Shown here in pieces: positions 1 through 8,903 of a stretch of 64,000 nucleotides of DNA (the first letter of the stretch is position 1; every line of letters starts with the position of its first letter). The notes under the pieces are model-generated. The model worked only from the letters and a program-made list of their open reading frames with translations. It ran no database searches and was not told the DNA's origin. A program made the translations under genes and the position numbers. Source of the DNA: DATKJY01 sp964540105 (GTDB taxonomy: Bacteria > Zixibacteria > MSB-5A5 > GN15 > FEB-12). The stretch lies in assembly GCA_964540105.1 (NCBI GenBank), contig CAZILL010000002.1, positions 1,054,001 through 1,118,000 of the forward strand, in the 5' to 3' direction.

Positions 1-114
1 CACTCCCCCCCACGATAGCGAGTTGCCCAAGGCCTAAAAGATTGGAATCGTACCGGTTTATCCTTTCCTGTTGTCTGGTGGCAGCTTACAGAATGTCCAC
101 GGAGGGACTAGCAA

Positions 115-152
115 GAAAAAAGAGAGGCCGGTCCATAGGACCGGTCTCTCTT
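115..152 (-). terminator. Rho-independent terminator of the M16 peptidase operon
   Basis: A near-perfect inverted repeat (arms AGAGAGGCCGGTCC and GGACCGGTCTCTCT around ATA) lies about 20 bases past the stop of the leftward M16 gene. Read on the minus strand the hairpin is followed by TTTTTCTT, so it fits an intrinsic terminator. Nothing else is seen in the first 114 bases. Confidence 0.85.
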
Positions 153-174
153 CACACAGGATTGGAGATACCGC

Positions 175-2313
175 TTACTCAGGTTTGTCGAAAGCGTTCG
201 GCGGCACTTCGCCATTCACCACGAAGTCGCTGATTTGCATAGTCGAAACCTTCTGTGTTCCCGCCATAGTGGTCGTATTCATAGGCATAACGATTCCAGA
301 AACAGTCTTGTAATCGGCATAGGTTTCCTCAAGAGCGGTTTCGCCACCGGCGCTCTTTCCCGTGTACGACTTCGAGACGAGCTGATTGGTCGCGGCATCG
401 AATCCGAGCCGACAAATCAGATCACCTCCCTTGTCAGCGATTGCCACATACTCGACTTTCTTGCCGCCAACCTCGCCCGACCCGTCATAAACGGCGTCGT
501 AGGCTGAACTGGCTGAACCCATGAAAAGGGCAATGGTGTTTCGGGCCGCACCGGCGTTGCTGTCCTTCACGTCGTCAGCGGATTTCTCGGCCAAATTCCC
601 AGTTCGGTCGGTGCGCCAGCCAGTCTGGCCGTTCCTGATATCAACCTGCTTGAAGCCCATGATCGTCAGCACAGATTTGCTCTTGTCGGGATAGACGGTA
701 ATACCTTCGACTTCGCCTGTGAATTCACCCTGAGGGGTCACTATCGTTCGAGTCCCCTTGACAGCGACCGATTTCACCTGAGCGAACGCTGCCGAACCGC
801 CGTGCGCTACGACAGCCTTGTCGAGCAACTCCTTTCCCTTGCTGAGTTTTTCAGGCGTGACCGTGAGCTTCTTCTTTTCTTCGGCGCTCGGGATAGTAAT
901 ATCAATCTTCTGTGTCGGTCCCATGCCGAGGCTGTCAAGCGGCAACTCGAAGTCGGCGCTCTTGCCGACAACCAGGATTTGCAGACCGTCGGGATGGATG
1001 TTTGCTCTTGCGGCATTGGTCACATCCGTGGGAAGCACCTTCTCGACCCCCTCTTTTTCCTTCATGAGGAAGTCATCCGGCAGTCCGTAATAATCGTACG
1101 ACATCAGCCGTGTGACTACTTCAGCCTTGTTCTCAAAGTTGAACACGAACGAGTTGAGATACCCATCCTTACCCAGAGTCATCTCTTCCGCGGTTGGCGG
1201 GTCGGTCTGAATCCGCTTGATCTCCTTGATAATCTCACGAATAGCTTTGATGGTCGTGCCGGACTTTGTTGACGCGAAATTGTAGAACATGCCAGGGTAG
1301 GCAATGTTGGCGTTGTAGACCCCGAAGACAGCGTATGCCAATCCTTCGCGTGAACGCACTGAATTGAACAGTCGGCTTCCGAAACTGCCGCCGAGGATAC
1401 TATTCATGACGATCAGAGAGGGGTAATCTGGATCAGTCATGAGTCCGCCGATATGGCCAATATAGATATTGGACTGGTTGACATCCCCCTTTTCAGCCAG
1501 ACATACTTTGTTGACAAATTGATAGTCAACCTTGGGAGGTTTCTGGGTCGGTGTTCCTCCCTTTGGCCAGTCCCCAAAATACTTCTTCACGGCTGCCATG
1601 AGATCGGCGCGCTTGTAATCTCCCCAGATCGCCATCTGAATGTTCTCGGGACTTATATATTTCTTCTGAAAGGCGACCAGGTCCTCACGAGTAATCGCGC
1701 TAATCGTCTTGTATTCGCTGTGTCGGGCATAGACTGATTGAGGTCCATAGATCATCTTGCGGAATTCGCGCCGTCCGATTGACGTCGGGTCGTCGTTGCG
1801 TCGCGAAATACCCGAGCGGCGAGTAACCTTGGCGAGGTCGATCTTGTCCTGCGCGAAGGCAGGACGTCGGAGCACCTCCGACAGGATCTCGAGCCCAAGA
1901 TCCCGATAGTCGCTCAGCACGTTCACAGAGGCGCTGCCGGTCAATAGTCCGATCGAGGTCTCGACGCTCCCGCCGACACTCTCGAGCGTTTCGTCGAGTT
2001 GGTCGCCTGTCCATTTTGCCGTCCCGCCGGTTCTGAGCACCTCCCCGCAGACATCGGCCAGGCCGATCTTTTCCGGCGCTTCGAGGTACGCCCCGCAATT
2101 CATGATGGCCGCCACATGAAAGAGCGGAAGACTCTTGTCTTCCAACAAGTACAGTCGTATTCCGTTGTCGAGGGTGATTTTCTCAACTTTGGGAATACTG
2201 AGAGGACTGAGCGGCGGGTAATGTAGTTTGCTGACGTCCTGTGCGGTCGCGGTAAATCCTGTCATAGCGACAATTGTGCAGGCCGCGATAATTCGAATTA
2301 CTGTTGATCTCAT
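175..2313 (-). CDS. M16-family peptidase-like protein, non-catalytic subunit with C-terminal LolA-like extension
   Basis: A 712-residue exported protein with a signal peptide ending near residue 24. The first ~450 residues form the two-domain M16 (insulinase/pitrilysin) fold. The zinc motif HxxEH is absent: the aligned segment reads GLADVCGEVLRTGG. The Arg/Tyr pair that holds substrate in M16 enzymes is kept in RSREGLAYAVFG. In known M16B heterodimers this is the inactive partner that completes the active site of the HxxEH subunit encoded just upstream. The last ~200 residues resemble a LolA/lipoprotein-sorting-like beta domain; that part is inferred from its repeating beta-rich pattern only. 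The start is supported by AAGGA a few bases upstream. The gene lies 17 bases after the catalytic subunit and ends at a strong terminator, so the two form an operon, probably acting in the periplasm or outer envelope. Confidence 0.9.
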   Translation of the reverse strand: MRSTVIRIIAACTIVAMTGFTATAQDVSKLHYPPLSPLSIPKVEKITLDNGIRLYLLEDKSLPLFHVAAIMNCGAYLEAPEKIGLADVCGEVLRTGGTAKWTGDQLDETLESVGGSVETSIGLLTGSASVNVLSDYRDLGLEILSEVLRRPAFAQDKIDLAKVTRRSGISRRNDDPTSIGRREFRKMIYGPQSVYARHSEYKTISAITREDLVAFQKKYISPENIQMAIWGDYKRADLMAAVKKYFGDWPKGGTPTQKPPKVDYQFVNKVCLAEKGDVNQSNIYIGHIGGLMTDPDYPSLIVMNSILGGSFGSRLFNSVRSREGLAYAVFGVYNANIAYPGMFYNFASTKSGTTIKAIREIIKEIKRIQTDPPTAEEMTLGKDGYLNSFVFNFENKAEVVTRLMSYDYYGLPDDFLMKEKEGVEKVLPTDVTNAARANIHPDGLQILVVGKSADFELPLDSLGMGPTQKIDITIPSAEEKKKLTVTPEKLSKGKELLDKAVVAHGGSAAFAQVKSVAVKGTRTIVTPQGEFTGEVEGITVYPDKSKSVLTIMGFKQVDIRNGQTGWRTDRTGNLAEKSADDVKDSNAGAARNTIALFMGSASSAYDAVYDGSGEVGGKKVEYVAIADKGGDLICRLGFDAATNQLVSKSYTGKSAGGETALEETYADYKTVSGIVMPMNTTTMAGTQKVSTMQISDFVVNGEVPPNAFDKPE

Positions 2314-2330
2314 ATTTCCTTCGCTCCTGT

Positions 2331-3836
2331 CTAACTTTTCACCGTGACCATCAGGGCCGCCACCCGGTTCTTCTTTGTAAAGTACTGTTTGGCGACTCGC
2401 TGAACGTCTTGAGCGGTTACCGCATTGAGGCGATCCAGCTCTCGAAACATCTCACGCCAGTCCCCCCATCGGGTCTGATAGTAGGCCAGTTGCTGGGCAA
2501 GGCCGTCGTTTCCTTCCAGCTGCCTAATGAATGTGGCCTTTGCACGGGCCTTGATTTTGGCCAATTCCTCCGCACGAATCACTTCGGTCTGCGCCTTTTC
2601 AATCGCGGCATACACTTCGGCTTCACACTCTTCCGCTGTATGACCTGCGGAGGGCATAACGAAGACAATGGCCAACGAGGGATACTTATCTCCCGGGAAA
2701 CCAGCGCCGGCATTGGCGTTCGTTGCAATCTTCTTCTCCTTGACGAGTTTCTTGTACAGGATCGATGTCCGGCCGGTACCGAGGTAGTCGGTAAGGGCGC
2801 CCAATGCAGGCATATCGGGATGCAAACCGTCGGGAACGTGCCACCCGGCCATGAAGATCGGCTGTGCCGGGTCTTCAAGAACAGTTCGTCGCTCTCCTAA
2901 TTGTTCGGGTTCGACAGTTGCGATACGCTCAGGAGCGGGTCGCGCTGCGATTCTTCCCCAGTACTTTTCAGCCATTGTGAAGACGTCGGGGGTCTTGACA
3001 TCACCGACGATGGCAATGACCATGTTCGACGGGACATAGTATTTCTCAAAGAAGGCGCTTGCTTCCTGGCGTGAATAGTACTGAATGTCGGTCATATGGC
3101 CGATGCCACGGATACCATAGGGGTGAGCCTTGAACCCGATCGAAATGAATTCCTCCATGAGTCTTCCGAATGGACTCGATTCGACGCGCATGCGCCGTTC
3201 CTCTGCGACCACGTCGCGCTCTTTGTACATCTCTCGCAGAACAGGATTGAGAAACCGTTCCGATTCCAGCGCCATCCACAGCTCAACCTTATTCGAGGGG
3301 AGACTGAAATTGAAGACGGTCTGATCGTTGGAAGTACCCGCGTTCAACCCGACCCCGCCTTCGCGCTCGACGACGTTGCCGAACCCATTCGGGATGACGA
3401 GTTGATACGAGGCCTCACGTGCCTCTTCATAGCTCTTCTCGAGGGTCTTGACTTTCGCGGAATCTATTTGTCCGCCCTTGTTGCGTTCGGCGCGCAGCAG
3501 CATGAAGATTGAGTCTTCAACCTTGATCAAGGTCTGTTCTCTGGGATAGTCTTTCGAGCCCAGCGTGGTAGTCCCCTTGAAGGCCAGGTGCTCAAACATA
3601 TGAGCCAGACCGGTGTACCCCTTGGGGTCATCCACCGATCCTGCGTTCACCCAGGTGACAAATGATACCACGGGCGCATCATGGTTCTCCATGACGAGTA
3701 TTTTCAGGCCATTCTTGAGAGTGTGTTCCTTTACTCGATTCTGAAGCGCCGTGAAGTCAAAACTGAATGCCTGGGGCACGGCGTACAGGAAGAGACAAGT
3801 CAACGACAACGAAAGTGTTCTGATCCTGGTGATCAT
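2331..3836 (-). CDS. M16-family zinc peptidase, catalytic subunit
   Basis: A 501-residue secreted zinc protease. The ATG at 3836 is preferred over one four codons upstream because GGAGG sits five bases before it; translation then begins with a typical signal peptide ending around PQAFS. The zinc site is H79-MF-E82-H83 within GLAHMFEHLAFKG, and the later VVAEERR segment probably supplies the third ligand. The C-terminal half has GRTSILYKKLVKEKK instead of the Arg/Tyr substrate-gripping pair, which is found in the downstream partner. The family degrades peptides of moderate size. The split of HxxEH and R/Y between two adjacent genes matches described heterodimeric M16B proteases. First gene of a two-gene operon. 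Confidence 0.95.
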   Translation of the reverse strand: MITRIRTLSLSLTCLFLYAVPQAFSFDFTALQNRVKEHTLKNGLKILVMENHDAPVVSFVTWVNAGSVDDPKGYTGLAHMFEHLAFKGTTTLGSKDYPREQTLIKVEDSIFMLLRAERNKGGQIDSAKVKTLEKSYEEAREASYQLVIPNGFGNVVEREGGVGLNAGTSNDQTVFNFSLPSNKVELWMALESERFLNPVLREMYKERDVVAEERRMRVESSPFGRLMEEFISIGFKAHPYGIRGIGHMTDIQYYSRQEASAFFEKYYVPSNMVIAIVGDVKTPDVFTMAEKYWGRIAARPAPERIATVEPEQLGERRTVLEDPAQPIFMAGWHVPDGLHPDMPALGALTDYLGTGRTSILYKKLVKEKKIATNANAGAGFPGDKYPSLAIVFVMPSAGHTAEECEAEVYAAIEKAQTEVIRAEELAKIKARAKATFIRQLEGNDGLAQQLAYYQTRWGDWREMFRELDRLNAVTAQDVQRVAKQYFTKKNRVAALMVTVKS

Positions 3837-3871
3837 GCGTTCCTCCATGGTTTCGCGTATGTGTCAGACTA

Positions 3872-3906
3872 CGCGCGAATTAAGGAGGCGCTCGCATGAC
3901 TGTCAA
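3872..3906 (-). promoter_or_regulatory. Candidate sigma-70 promoter for the M16 operon
   Basis: On the minus strand TTGACA (3901-3906) is followed after 16 bases by CTTAAT (3879-3884), placing a start near 3872, about 36 bases before the ATG. The -35 is perfect and the -10 matches four of six positions. A short GC-rich dyad at 3938-3954 lies upstream and has no evident role. Confidence 0.4.
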
Positions 3907-3989
3907 GCGATTGTTGGTTGTGCGCGAACTTGCTTCCGGAGCGCGATGCGCTCCCTGGACTCACTTGCGGGAGTCGACTCAGCGGCGGG

Positions 3990-6569
3990 CTACCACCAGC
4001 TGATCAGCTTCGGCTTTCGAGTATGGAGCAGAAGGGTGTTCTTAGGTACTACCCGCGCCGATATTCCGAAGCGTCCCGATTCACGACATTCTACTTCACC
4101 CGAATAATTGTAGACGCCATCGGCAGTCGGCTGCCCCGGATGATCACCGTTGAGGATCGCTCCGGCAGGATTGTAGGTCAGCAGCTCACCCTGAGAATTG
4201 AGGCGGCCGGTGACAACTTCGACGGTGACATCCTCAGGCGTAATAGCGTCAAGGAAGACCTTCATTTTTACCGGTACTTTCTGGCCGACGTGAACGGTCG
4301 GTTCCAGATCGGGGATATAGACATCTTTGATGGAGATTTTGTCCCAGCTCTTGCTGATGCGATCAATCCAGGTTGTGACCTGTCGGTTAAGCTCAAAGTT
4401 GTTGGCCGACATGTCGGCCTCCGATTTCAAGGCGGCGACATAGAATTGATTTGTGTAATTCATCAGCATTCGCTGTGCCGAGAAGCGCTGACCGGCCATC
4501 CGGATTGAGGCTTTCATACGGGCCAGCCAGTCGAAGGGGAGATCGCGGCCGTTGCGATTATAGAACATCGGGATGACCTCGTGTTCGAGGACTCGATAGA
4601 GGGCCTTTGATTCCTGGCGATTCTGATCATCGAGATTCGAATACTCCTCACCATTGCCGATCTTGAAGCCGGTCATCTCCTCGTACCCTTCGTCCCACCA
4701 GCCGTCAAGGATCGACATGTTCAGAGCGCCATTGACCGCCGCCTTCATCCCCGACGTGCCTGAAGCCTCCTCGGGTCGGCGCGGATTGTTCAACCACACA
4801 TCGGACCCCTGTACCAGATAGCGTGCGACGTTGATATCATAATCTTCGAGGAAGATGACGCGGTTGCGGAATCGGTCTTCGTCGATATGAGCGACAATCT
4901 TCTTGATGATCTCTTTGCCGGGGTCGTCAAGAGGATGGGCCTTGCCGGAGATGATGAACTGTACCGGACATTTTTCGTTGTTGATGATGGTAGCCAGACG
5001 ATCGGGATCTGAGAAGATGAGATTCCCTCTCTTGTAGGTCGAGAACCGACGGGCGAAACCGATCGTGAGGATGTTCGGATCGAGAACCTGCTCGGCCTTC
5101 TGGATATCAGTCTGAGATGAGCCGCGCCTCGCCAACTGACGCTTGAGACTCTTCCGGGCAAAGAAAACCAGGCGCTCACGGCGTTTGCAGTGTACGCGCC
5201 ACAATTCGACATCCGGAATTCTGTCAACCCGATCCCAGACTTCGGGAGCGCCCGGACGTTCTGAGAAGCGCGGTCCGAAATATGTTTCGTAGAGATCATT
5301 CATGTCGTGGGAGATCCAGGATGACGGATGAACGCCATTGGTGATGGCTCGGATCGGCACCTCCTCGCGGGGTAGCTCGGGCCAGATATTGTGCCACATG
5401 TCGCGCGAGACCTTCCCGTGAAGCTGAGAAACGCCATTGGCGAAGGCGGAATACTTGAGCGCTGCCACTGTCATACAAAACGACTCGGCTTCGTCGGCCG
5501 GATTCACCCGGCCTATCGAAATGAACTCTTTCCACGACACTCCGAGCTGTTTGACAATGTCTCCCAAATAGCGATGGACCAGGACTGGGTCAAACCGTTC
5601 GTTGCCGGCGGGTACGGGGGTATGAGTAGTGAAGATCGTGCTCGACCAAATGTACTGCGAGGCCTCCTGGAAGGTCAGCCCCTTCTCCTGCAGCAAGACA
5701 CGCATCCGTTCAAGCGTCAAGAACCACGAGTGCCCCTCGTTGCAGTGATAGATATTGGGTTCGATGTTCATCGCGCGCAGGGCGCGAACCCCGCCGATAC
5801 CGAGAATGATCTCCTGTCGAATGCGGTTATCTTTGTCGCCACCATAGAGAAGCGAAGTAATCTCGCGCGATTTGCTTGGATTCTCGGGAATGTTGGCATC
5901 GAGGAGATACAGGGGGATCAGCCCGACGCGGACTTTCCAGATCTGGAGCTGCACCGGTGCGCCGTCGAGATCGACTGTTACTCGGATCGGTTCGTCCTTC
6001 TCGTTCTTGACCAACTCTACCGGCATATGGTACCAGTCATTCTCTTCGTACCGTTCCTGCTGCCATCCGTCGCTCGACAGGGACTGACGGAAATATCCGT
6101 AGCGGTACAAGAGGCCAACCGCGACCATCGGCAGCCCCAGGTCGGAGGCGGACTTCAGGGTATCTCCGGACAGTACGCCCAATCCGCCGGAGTAGACCGG
6201 AAGACCGGTGTCCAGACCGTACTCGAGCGAAAAATAGGCGATCGTCTTTGATTCGAGCTCGCCGTATTTGTAATGGAACCATTTCTTTCGTTCCAAATAG
6301 TCTTTGTACTTGTTATAGATGCGATCAAGACTGACCAGAAAGACTTCATCCTGCGCTGCTTTTTGCAGCTTCTCCTGGGGCACTTGGGCGAGCATCTTGA
6401 CCGGATTCTGCGAACAAGCCTCCCATATGTCAGGGTCAAGACGAATGAACAGCCTGACGATCTCCCAATTCCAGGAGTACCAGAGATTATGGGCCAACTC
6501 TTGAAGGGCACTAATTCGTTGCGGGAGTTTGGGGAGAACCAAGAGTTCTAAGTGTTGTTTCATGCGCAT
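3990..6569 (-). CDS. glgP: Alpha-glucan (glycogen) phosphorylase, GT35
   Basis: An 859-residue cytoplasmic phosphorylase that releases glucose-1-phosphate from alpha-1,4-glucans with phosphate and pyridoxal phosphate. The N-terminus carries the DUF3417 module (LPKLPQRISALQELAHNLWYSWN-like region) typical of the long bacterial/thermophile subgroup. The PLP lysine is K609 in EEASGTSGMKAAVNG, and glucan/phosphate-site segments such as EGHSWF and HTPVPAGNE are present. The ATG at 6569 is chosen because AAGGA lies six bases upstream; an in-frame ATG 16 codons earlier has no ribosome site. It is divergent from phosphofructokinase, so glycogen breakdown and glycolytic entry are encoded side by side. 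Length is normal for the subgroup. Confidence 0.97.
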   Translation of the reverse strand: MRMKQHLELLVLPKLPQRISALQELAHNLWYSWNWEIVRLFIRLDPDIWEACSQNPVKMLAQVPQEKLQKAAQDEVFLVSLDRIYNKYKDYLERKKWFHYKYGELESKTIAYFSLEYGLDTGLPVYSGGLGVLSGDTLKSASDLGLPMVAVGLLYRYGYFRQSLSSDGWQQERYEENDWYHMPVELVKNEKDEPIRVTVDLDGAPVQLQIWKVRVGLIPLYLLDANIPENPSKSREITSLLYGGDKDNRIRQEIILGIGGVRALRAMNIEPNIYHCNEGHSWFLTLERMRVLLQEKGLTFQEASQYIWSSTIFTTHTPVPAGNERFDPVLVHRYLGDIVKQLGVSWKEFISIGRVNPADEAESFCMTVAALKYSAFANGVSQLHGKVSRDMWHNIWPELPREEVPIRAITNGVHPSSWISHDMNDLYETYFGPRFSERPGAPEVWDRVDRIPDVELWRVHCKRRERLVFFARKSLKRQLARRGSSQTDIQKAEQVLDPNILTIGFARRFSTYKRGNLIFSDPDRLATIINNEKCPVQFIISGKAHPLDDPGKEIIKKIVAHIDEDRFRNRVIFLEDYDINVARYLVQGSDVWLNNPRRPEEASGTSGMKAAVNGALNMSILDGWWDEGYEEMTGFKIGNGEEYSNLDDQNRQESKALYRVLEHEVIPMFYNRNGRDLPFDWLARMKASIRMAGQRFSAQRMLMNYTNQFYVAALKSEADMSANNFELNRQVTTWIDRISKSWDKISIKDVYIPDLEPTVHVGQKVPVKMKVFLDAITPEDVTVEVVTGRLNSQGELLTYNPAGAILNGDHPGQPTADGVYNYSGEVECRESGRFGISARVVPKNTLLLHTRKPKLISWW

Positions 6570-6798
6570 ATCACATCCTTGTTCGATTTCACAGGTGCGG
6601 AAGAGACTGCCCGCCATTTACCCATGTTATCGACCTCCTCGGCGACAAGTTTACCTCTGCTCGGTTGACGAATCGGACCGACCTCACGTCACCGCCATTC
6701 TTCCATAGTTGACGGCCAGACTTAAGGCACAGGAAAACTTGCCGAATATGATAACAAATGTCACTCGGAATGCCAATTATTAGTTTCTTAACACTTTC

Positions 6799-6818
6799 TA
6801 TAATGGTATCATAGAGTT
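6799..6818 (+). promoter_or_regulatory. Possible promoter -10 and very short leader for pfkA
   Basis: A perfect TATAAT (6799-6804) sits 14 bases before the pfkA ATG in an AT-rich stretch; the -35 position has only a weak TTATTA-like match. A start near 6811 would leave a leader of about 8 bases without a Shine-Dalgarno site. Confidence 0.35.
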
Positions 6819-7958
6819 ATGAAGAAAAGCAGAAAACGAATCGGGGTCCTCACCGGCGGGGGAGACTGCCCGGGACTTAACGCCGTTATAAGGGCAGTGG
6901 TCAAGACCGCTGAAAACGATTATGACACCGAGACGGTCGGGTTTTTCGACGGTTATGAAGGGTTGATCGAAAACCGATTTCGATTGCTCGACGCCAAAGA
7001 TGTTTCCGGACTGTTATCTCTTGGGGGAACTATTCTCGGCACGTCAAATCGAGCCGATCCGTTCCGGTATCCCGTTCTCGAAGGGGACGATTATGTCTAC
7101 CTGGATCGGTCCTCTCAGGGTCTGCTGAACTTTGAGCGTTTGGGACTCGAAGCCTTGATAGCGATCGGCGGGGATGGAACTATGGCGGCATCGGCCGGAA
7201 TGGTGGAAAGGGGGCTCAAAGTGGTTGGTGTCCCGAAGACCATCGACAACGATCTCGTCGGCACCGATGTCACTTTCGGATTCGACTCAGCTCTGGTGAC
7301 CGCGACCGAGGCCATTGATAAGATTCATACTACGGCCCAGTCACATCATCGCGTCATGATTGTCGAGGTCATGGGACGCTATGCCGGGTGGCTCGCGCTG
7401 GGCGCCGGTATTGCCGGCGGTGGCGACATCATCCTGATTCCCGAAATCCCGTATGATATCGATGCTGTCTGCGAGCAGGTTCGGCTACGTGCCTCTCAGG
7501 GGAAGAATTTTTCAATCGTCGTGGTCGGCGAAGGGGCCAAACCGGCCGGGGGGGCCATGGTCATCAGCCGAAAAGTGAAGAACTCACCTGACACCATTAG
7601 GCTGGGCGGCATTTCGCACCAGATTGCGGCCCAACTCGAAGGGATTCTCAACATCGAGTGCCGGGTCACCATCCTCGGTCACCTCGTTCGTGGCGGCCCG
7701 CCGTCAGCGTTTGATCGTATGCTGGCCACTCAACTCGGCGTCGAGGCTGTTCATCTCGTGATGCGTGATGAATGCAACAGGATGGTTGCGCTCCAGAAGA
7801 ACCAGATCACCTCGATCCCTATCGCCGACGCTGCCGGCAAAATGCGCAAAGTGTCAGCTGACCATCCCTGGATCAAGGCAGCTCAGTCGGTGGGGATATG
7901 TCTTGGCGTCCCGATGGGTGTCCCGCTCGAGCAGTTCACGGCGGGTTTGGTCAAGTAG
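6819..7958 (+). CDS. pfkA: 6-phosphofructokinase, group III, probably ATP-dependent
   Basis: A 379-residue phosphofructokinase converting fructose-6-phosphate to fructose-1,6-bisphosphate. The N-terminal GGGDCPGLNAVIRA, the nucleotide segment GGDGT (117-121) and the catalytic PKTIDND (139-145) are visible. The two residues that sort donors are Gly120 (equivalent to E. coli Gly104, typical of ATP enzymes) and Lys140 (equivalent to Gly124, where Lys is typical of pyrophosphate enzymes). This Gly/Lys combination is known from the mixed group III and from ATP-using actinobacterial enzymes, so ATP use is the better prediction. No clear ribosome binding site precedes the ATG. The gene is divergent from glgP. 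Confidence 0.95.
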   Translation: MKKSRKRIGVLTGGGDCPGLNAVIRAVVKTAENDYDTETVGFFDGYEGLIENRFRLLDAKDVSGLLSLGGTILGTSNRADPFRYPVLEGDDYVYLDRSSQGLLNFERLGLEALIAIGGDGTMAASAGMVERGLKVVGVPKTIDNDLVGTDVTFGFDSALVTATEAIDKIHTTAQSHHRVMIVEVMGRYAGWLALGAGIAGGGDIILIPEIPYDIDAVCEQVRLRASQGKNFSIVVVGEGAKPAGGAMVISRKVKNSPDTIRLGGISHQIAAQLEGILNIECRVTILGHLVRGGPPSAFDRMLATQLGVEAVHLVMRDECNRMVALQKNQITSIPIADAAGKMRKVSADHPWIKAAQSVGICLGVPMGVPLEQFTAGLVK

Positions 7959-8034
7959 ATTTGTCGATTCCCCACGCGCCAGCTGACAGCGCCGCTCAGG
8001 CAAGGCATCCCATATCGAAGACAGGGAGATAATC

Positions 8035-8901
8035 GTGAAGGTAGATCGCTCCAAGGCCAAGATGAAATCAAGGATCACACGATCCAAGGCATACCGTATA
8101 GCCTATAAGGACATCGATTTTCTTCAGCGTGACGAATTGCGGCCGGTCCGGCTTCAGCTTGAACTTCTCAAGCCTGAGATTGTATTCCAGGAACACAAGA
8201 TACAATCGACCATCGTCGTGTTTGGCGGGACACGTATTCTCGAACCCGAACAGGCGCGGACAAATGTAAGAAAACTCGAACAGGAAGTGGCCTCGGACCC
8301 GAGGAACAGTTCACTCCGAAAGCAGCTGGCCATTGCCCGATCAATTCTCGGGAAATCTCATTATTACGACGAGGCCCGCGAATTTGCGCGACTGGTCTCC
8401 TCCGAATGCCAGATTCGCGAGCGCCACGAATACGTCATCGTGACCGGCGGCGGCCCGGGGATCATGGAAGCTGCCAACCGGGGAGCCTTCGACGCCGAAG
8501 CCAAGTCCATCGGTCTCAACATAACCCTGCCGATGGAACAGGAGCCGAACGCCTACATAACACCAGATCTCTGCCTCCAATTCCATTACTTCGCAATACG
8601 AAAGATGCATTTCCTGATGCGGGCGAAGGCGCTGGTCGCGTTCCCTGGGGGATACGGAACCCTCGACGAATTATTCGAAGCGCTGACACTGGTGCAGACG
8701 AAGAAAGCTAAGCCGCTCCCGATCGTACTCTTCGGAGAGAAATACTGGAAGCGACTTATCAACTTCGAGGCGTTAGTCAATGAGGGGACAATCGACGAGC
8801 AGGATCTCAAGCTCTTTGTCTACGCCGACAAGGCGCTCGATGCCTGGAACTACATCAAGTTCTTCTTCAACGCGAGCGACAACAACCACAAGCAGAAATA
8901 G
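8035..8901 (+). CDS. LOG-family / TIGR00730 Rossmann-fold protein
   Basis: A 288-residue protein of the family once annotated as lysine decarboxylase and now linked to cytokinin riboside phosphoribohydrolase (LOG) or nucleotide hydrolase activity. The diagnostic GGGPGIMEAANRGA and PGGYGTLDELFEALTL motifs are both intact. An N-terminal stretch of ~85 basic, helical residues precedes the Rossmann core, as in the longer bacterial subgroup. The start is a GTG preceded by AGGGAG. It follows pfkA by 76 bases on the same strand and ends two bases from the converging nitroreductase stop. Its substrate cannot be told from sequence. Confidence 0.9.
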   Translation: MKVDRSKAKMKSRITRSKAYRIAYKDIDFLQRDELRPVRLQLELLKPEIVFQEHKIQSTIVVFGGTRILEPEQARTNVRKLEQEVASDPRNSSLRKQLAIARSILGKSHYYDEAREFARLVSSECQIRERHEYVIVTGGGPGIMEAANRGAFDAEAKSIGLNITLPMEQEPNAYITPDLCLQFHYFAIRKMHFLMRAKALVAFPGGYGTLDELFEALTLVQTKKAKPLPIVLFGEKYWKRLINFEALVNEGTIDEQDLKLFVYADKALDAWNYIKFFFNASDNNHKQK

Positions 8902-8903
8902 TC

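Noticed and set aside
3938..3954. Hairpin GGAGCGC-GAT-GCGCTCC after glgP as a terminator
   Set aside because: No T-run on either strand and a short stem; cannot be told from a chance GC dyad.
5391..6251. 286-codon plus-strand frame inside glgP
   Set aside because: Mirror of codon bias in glgP; no recognisable domain or start signal.
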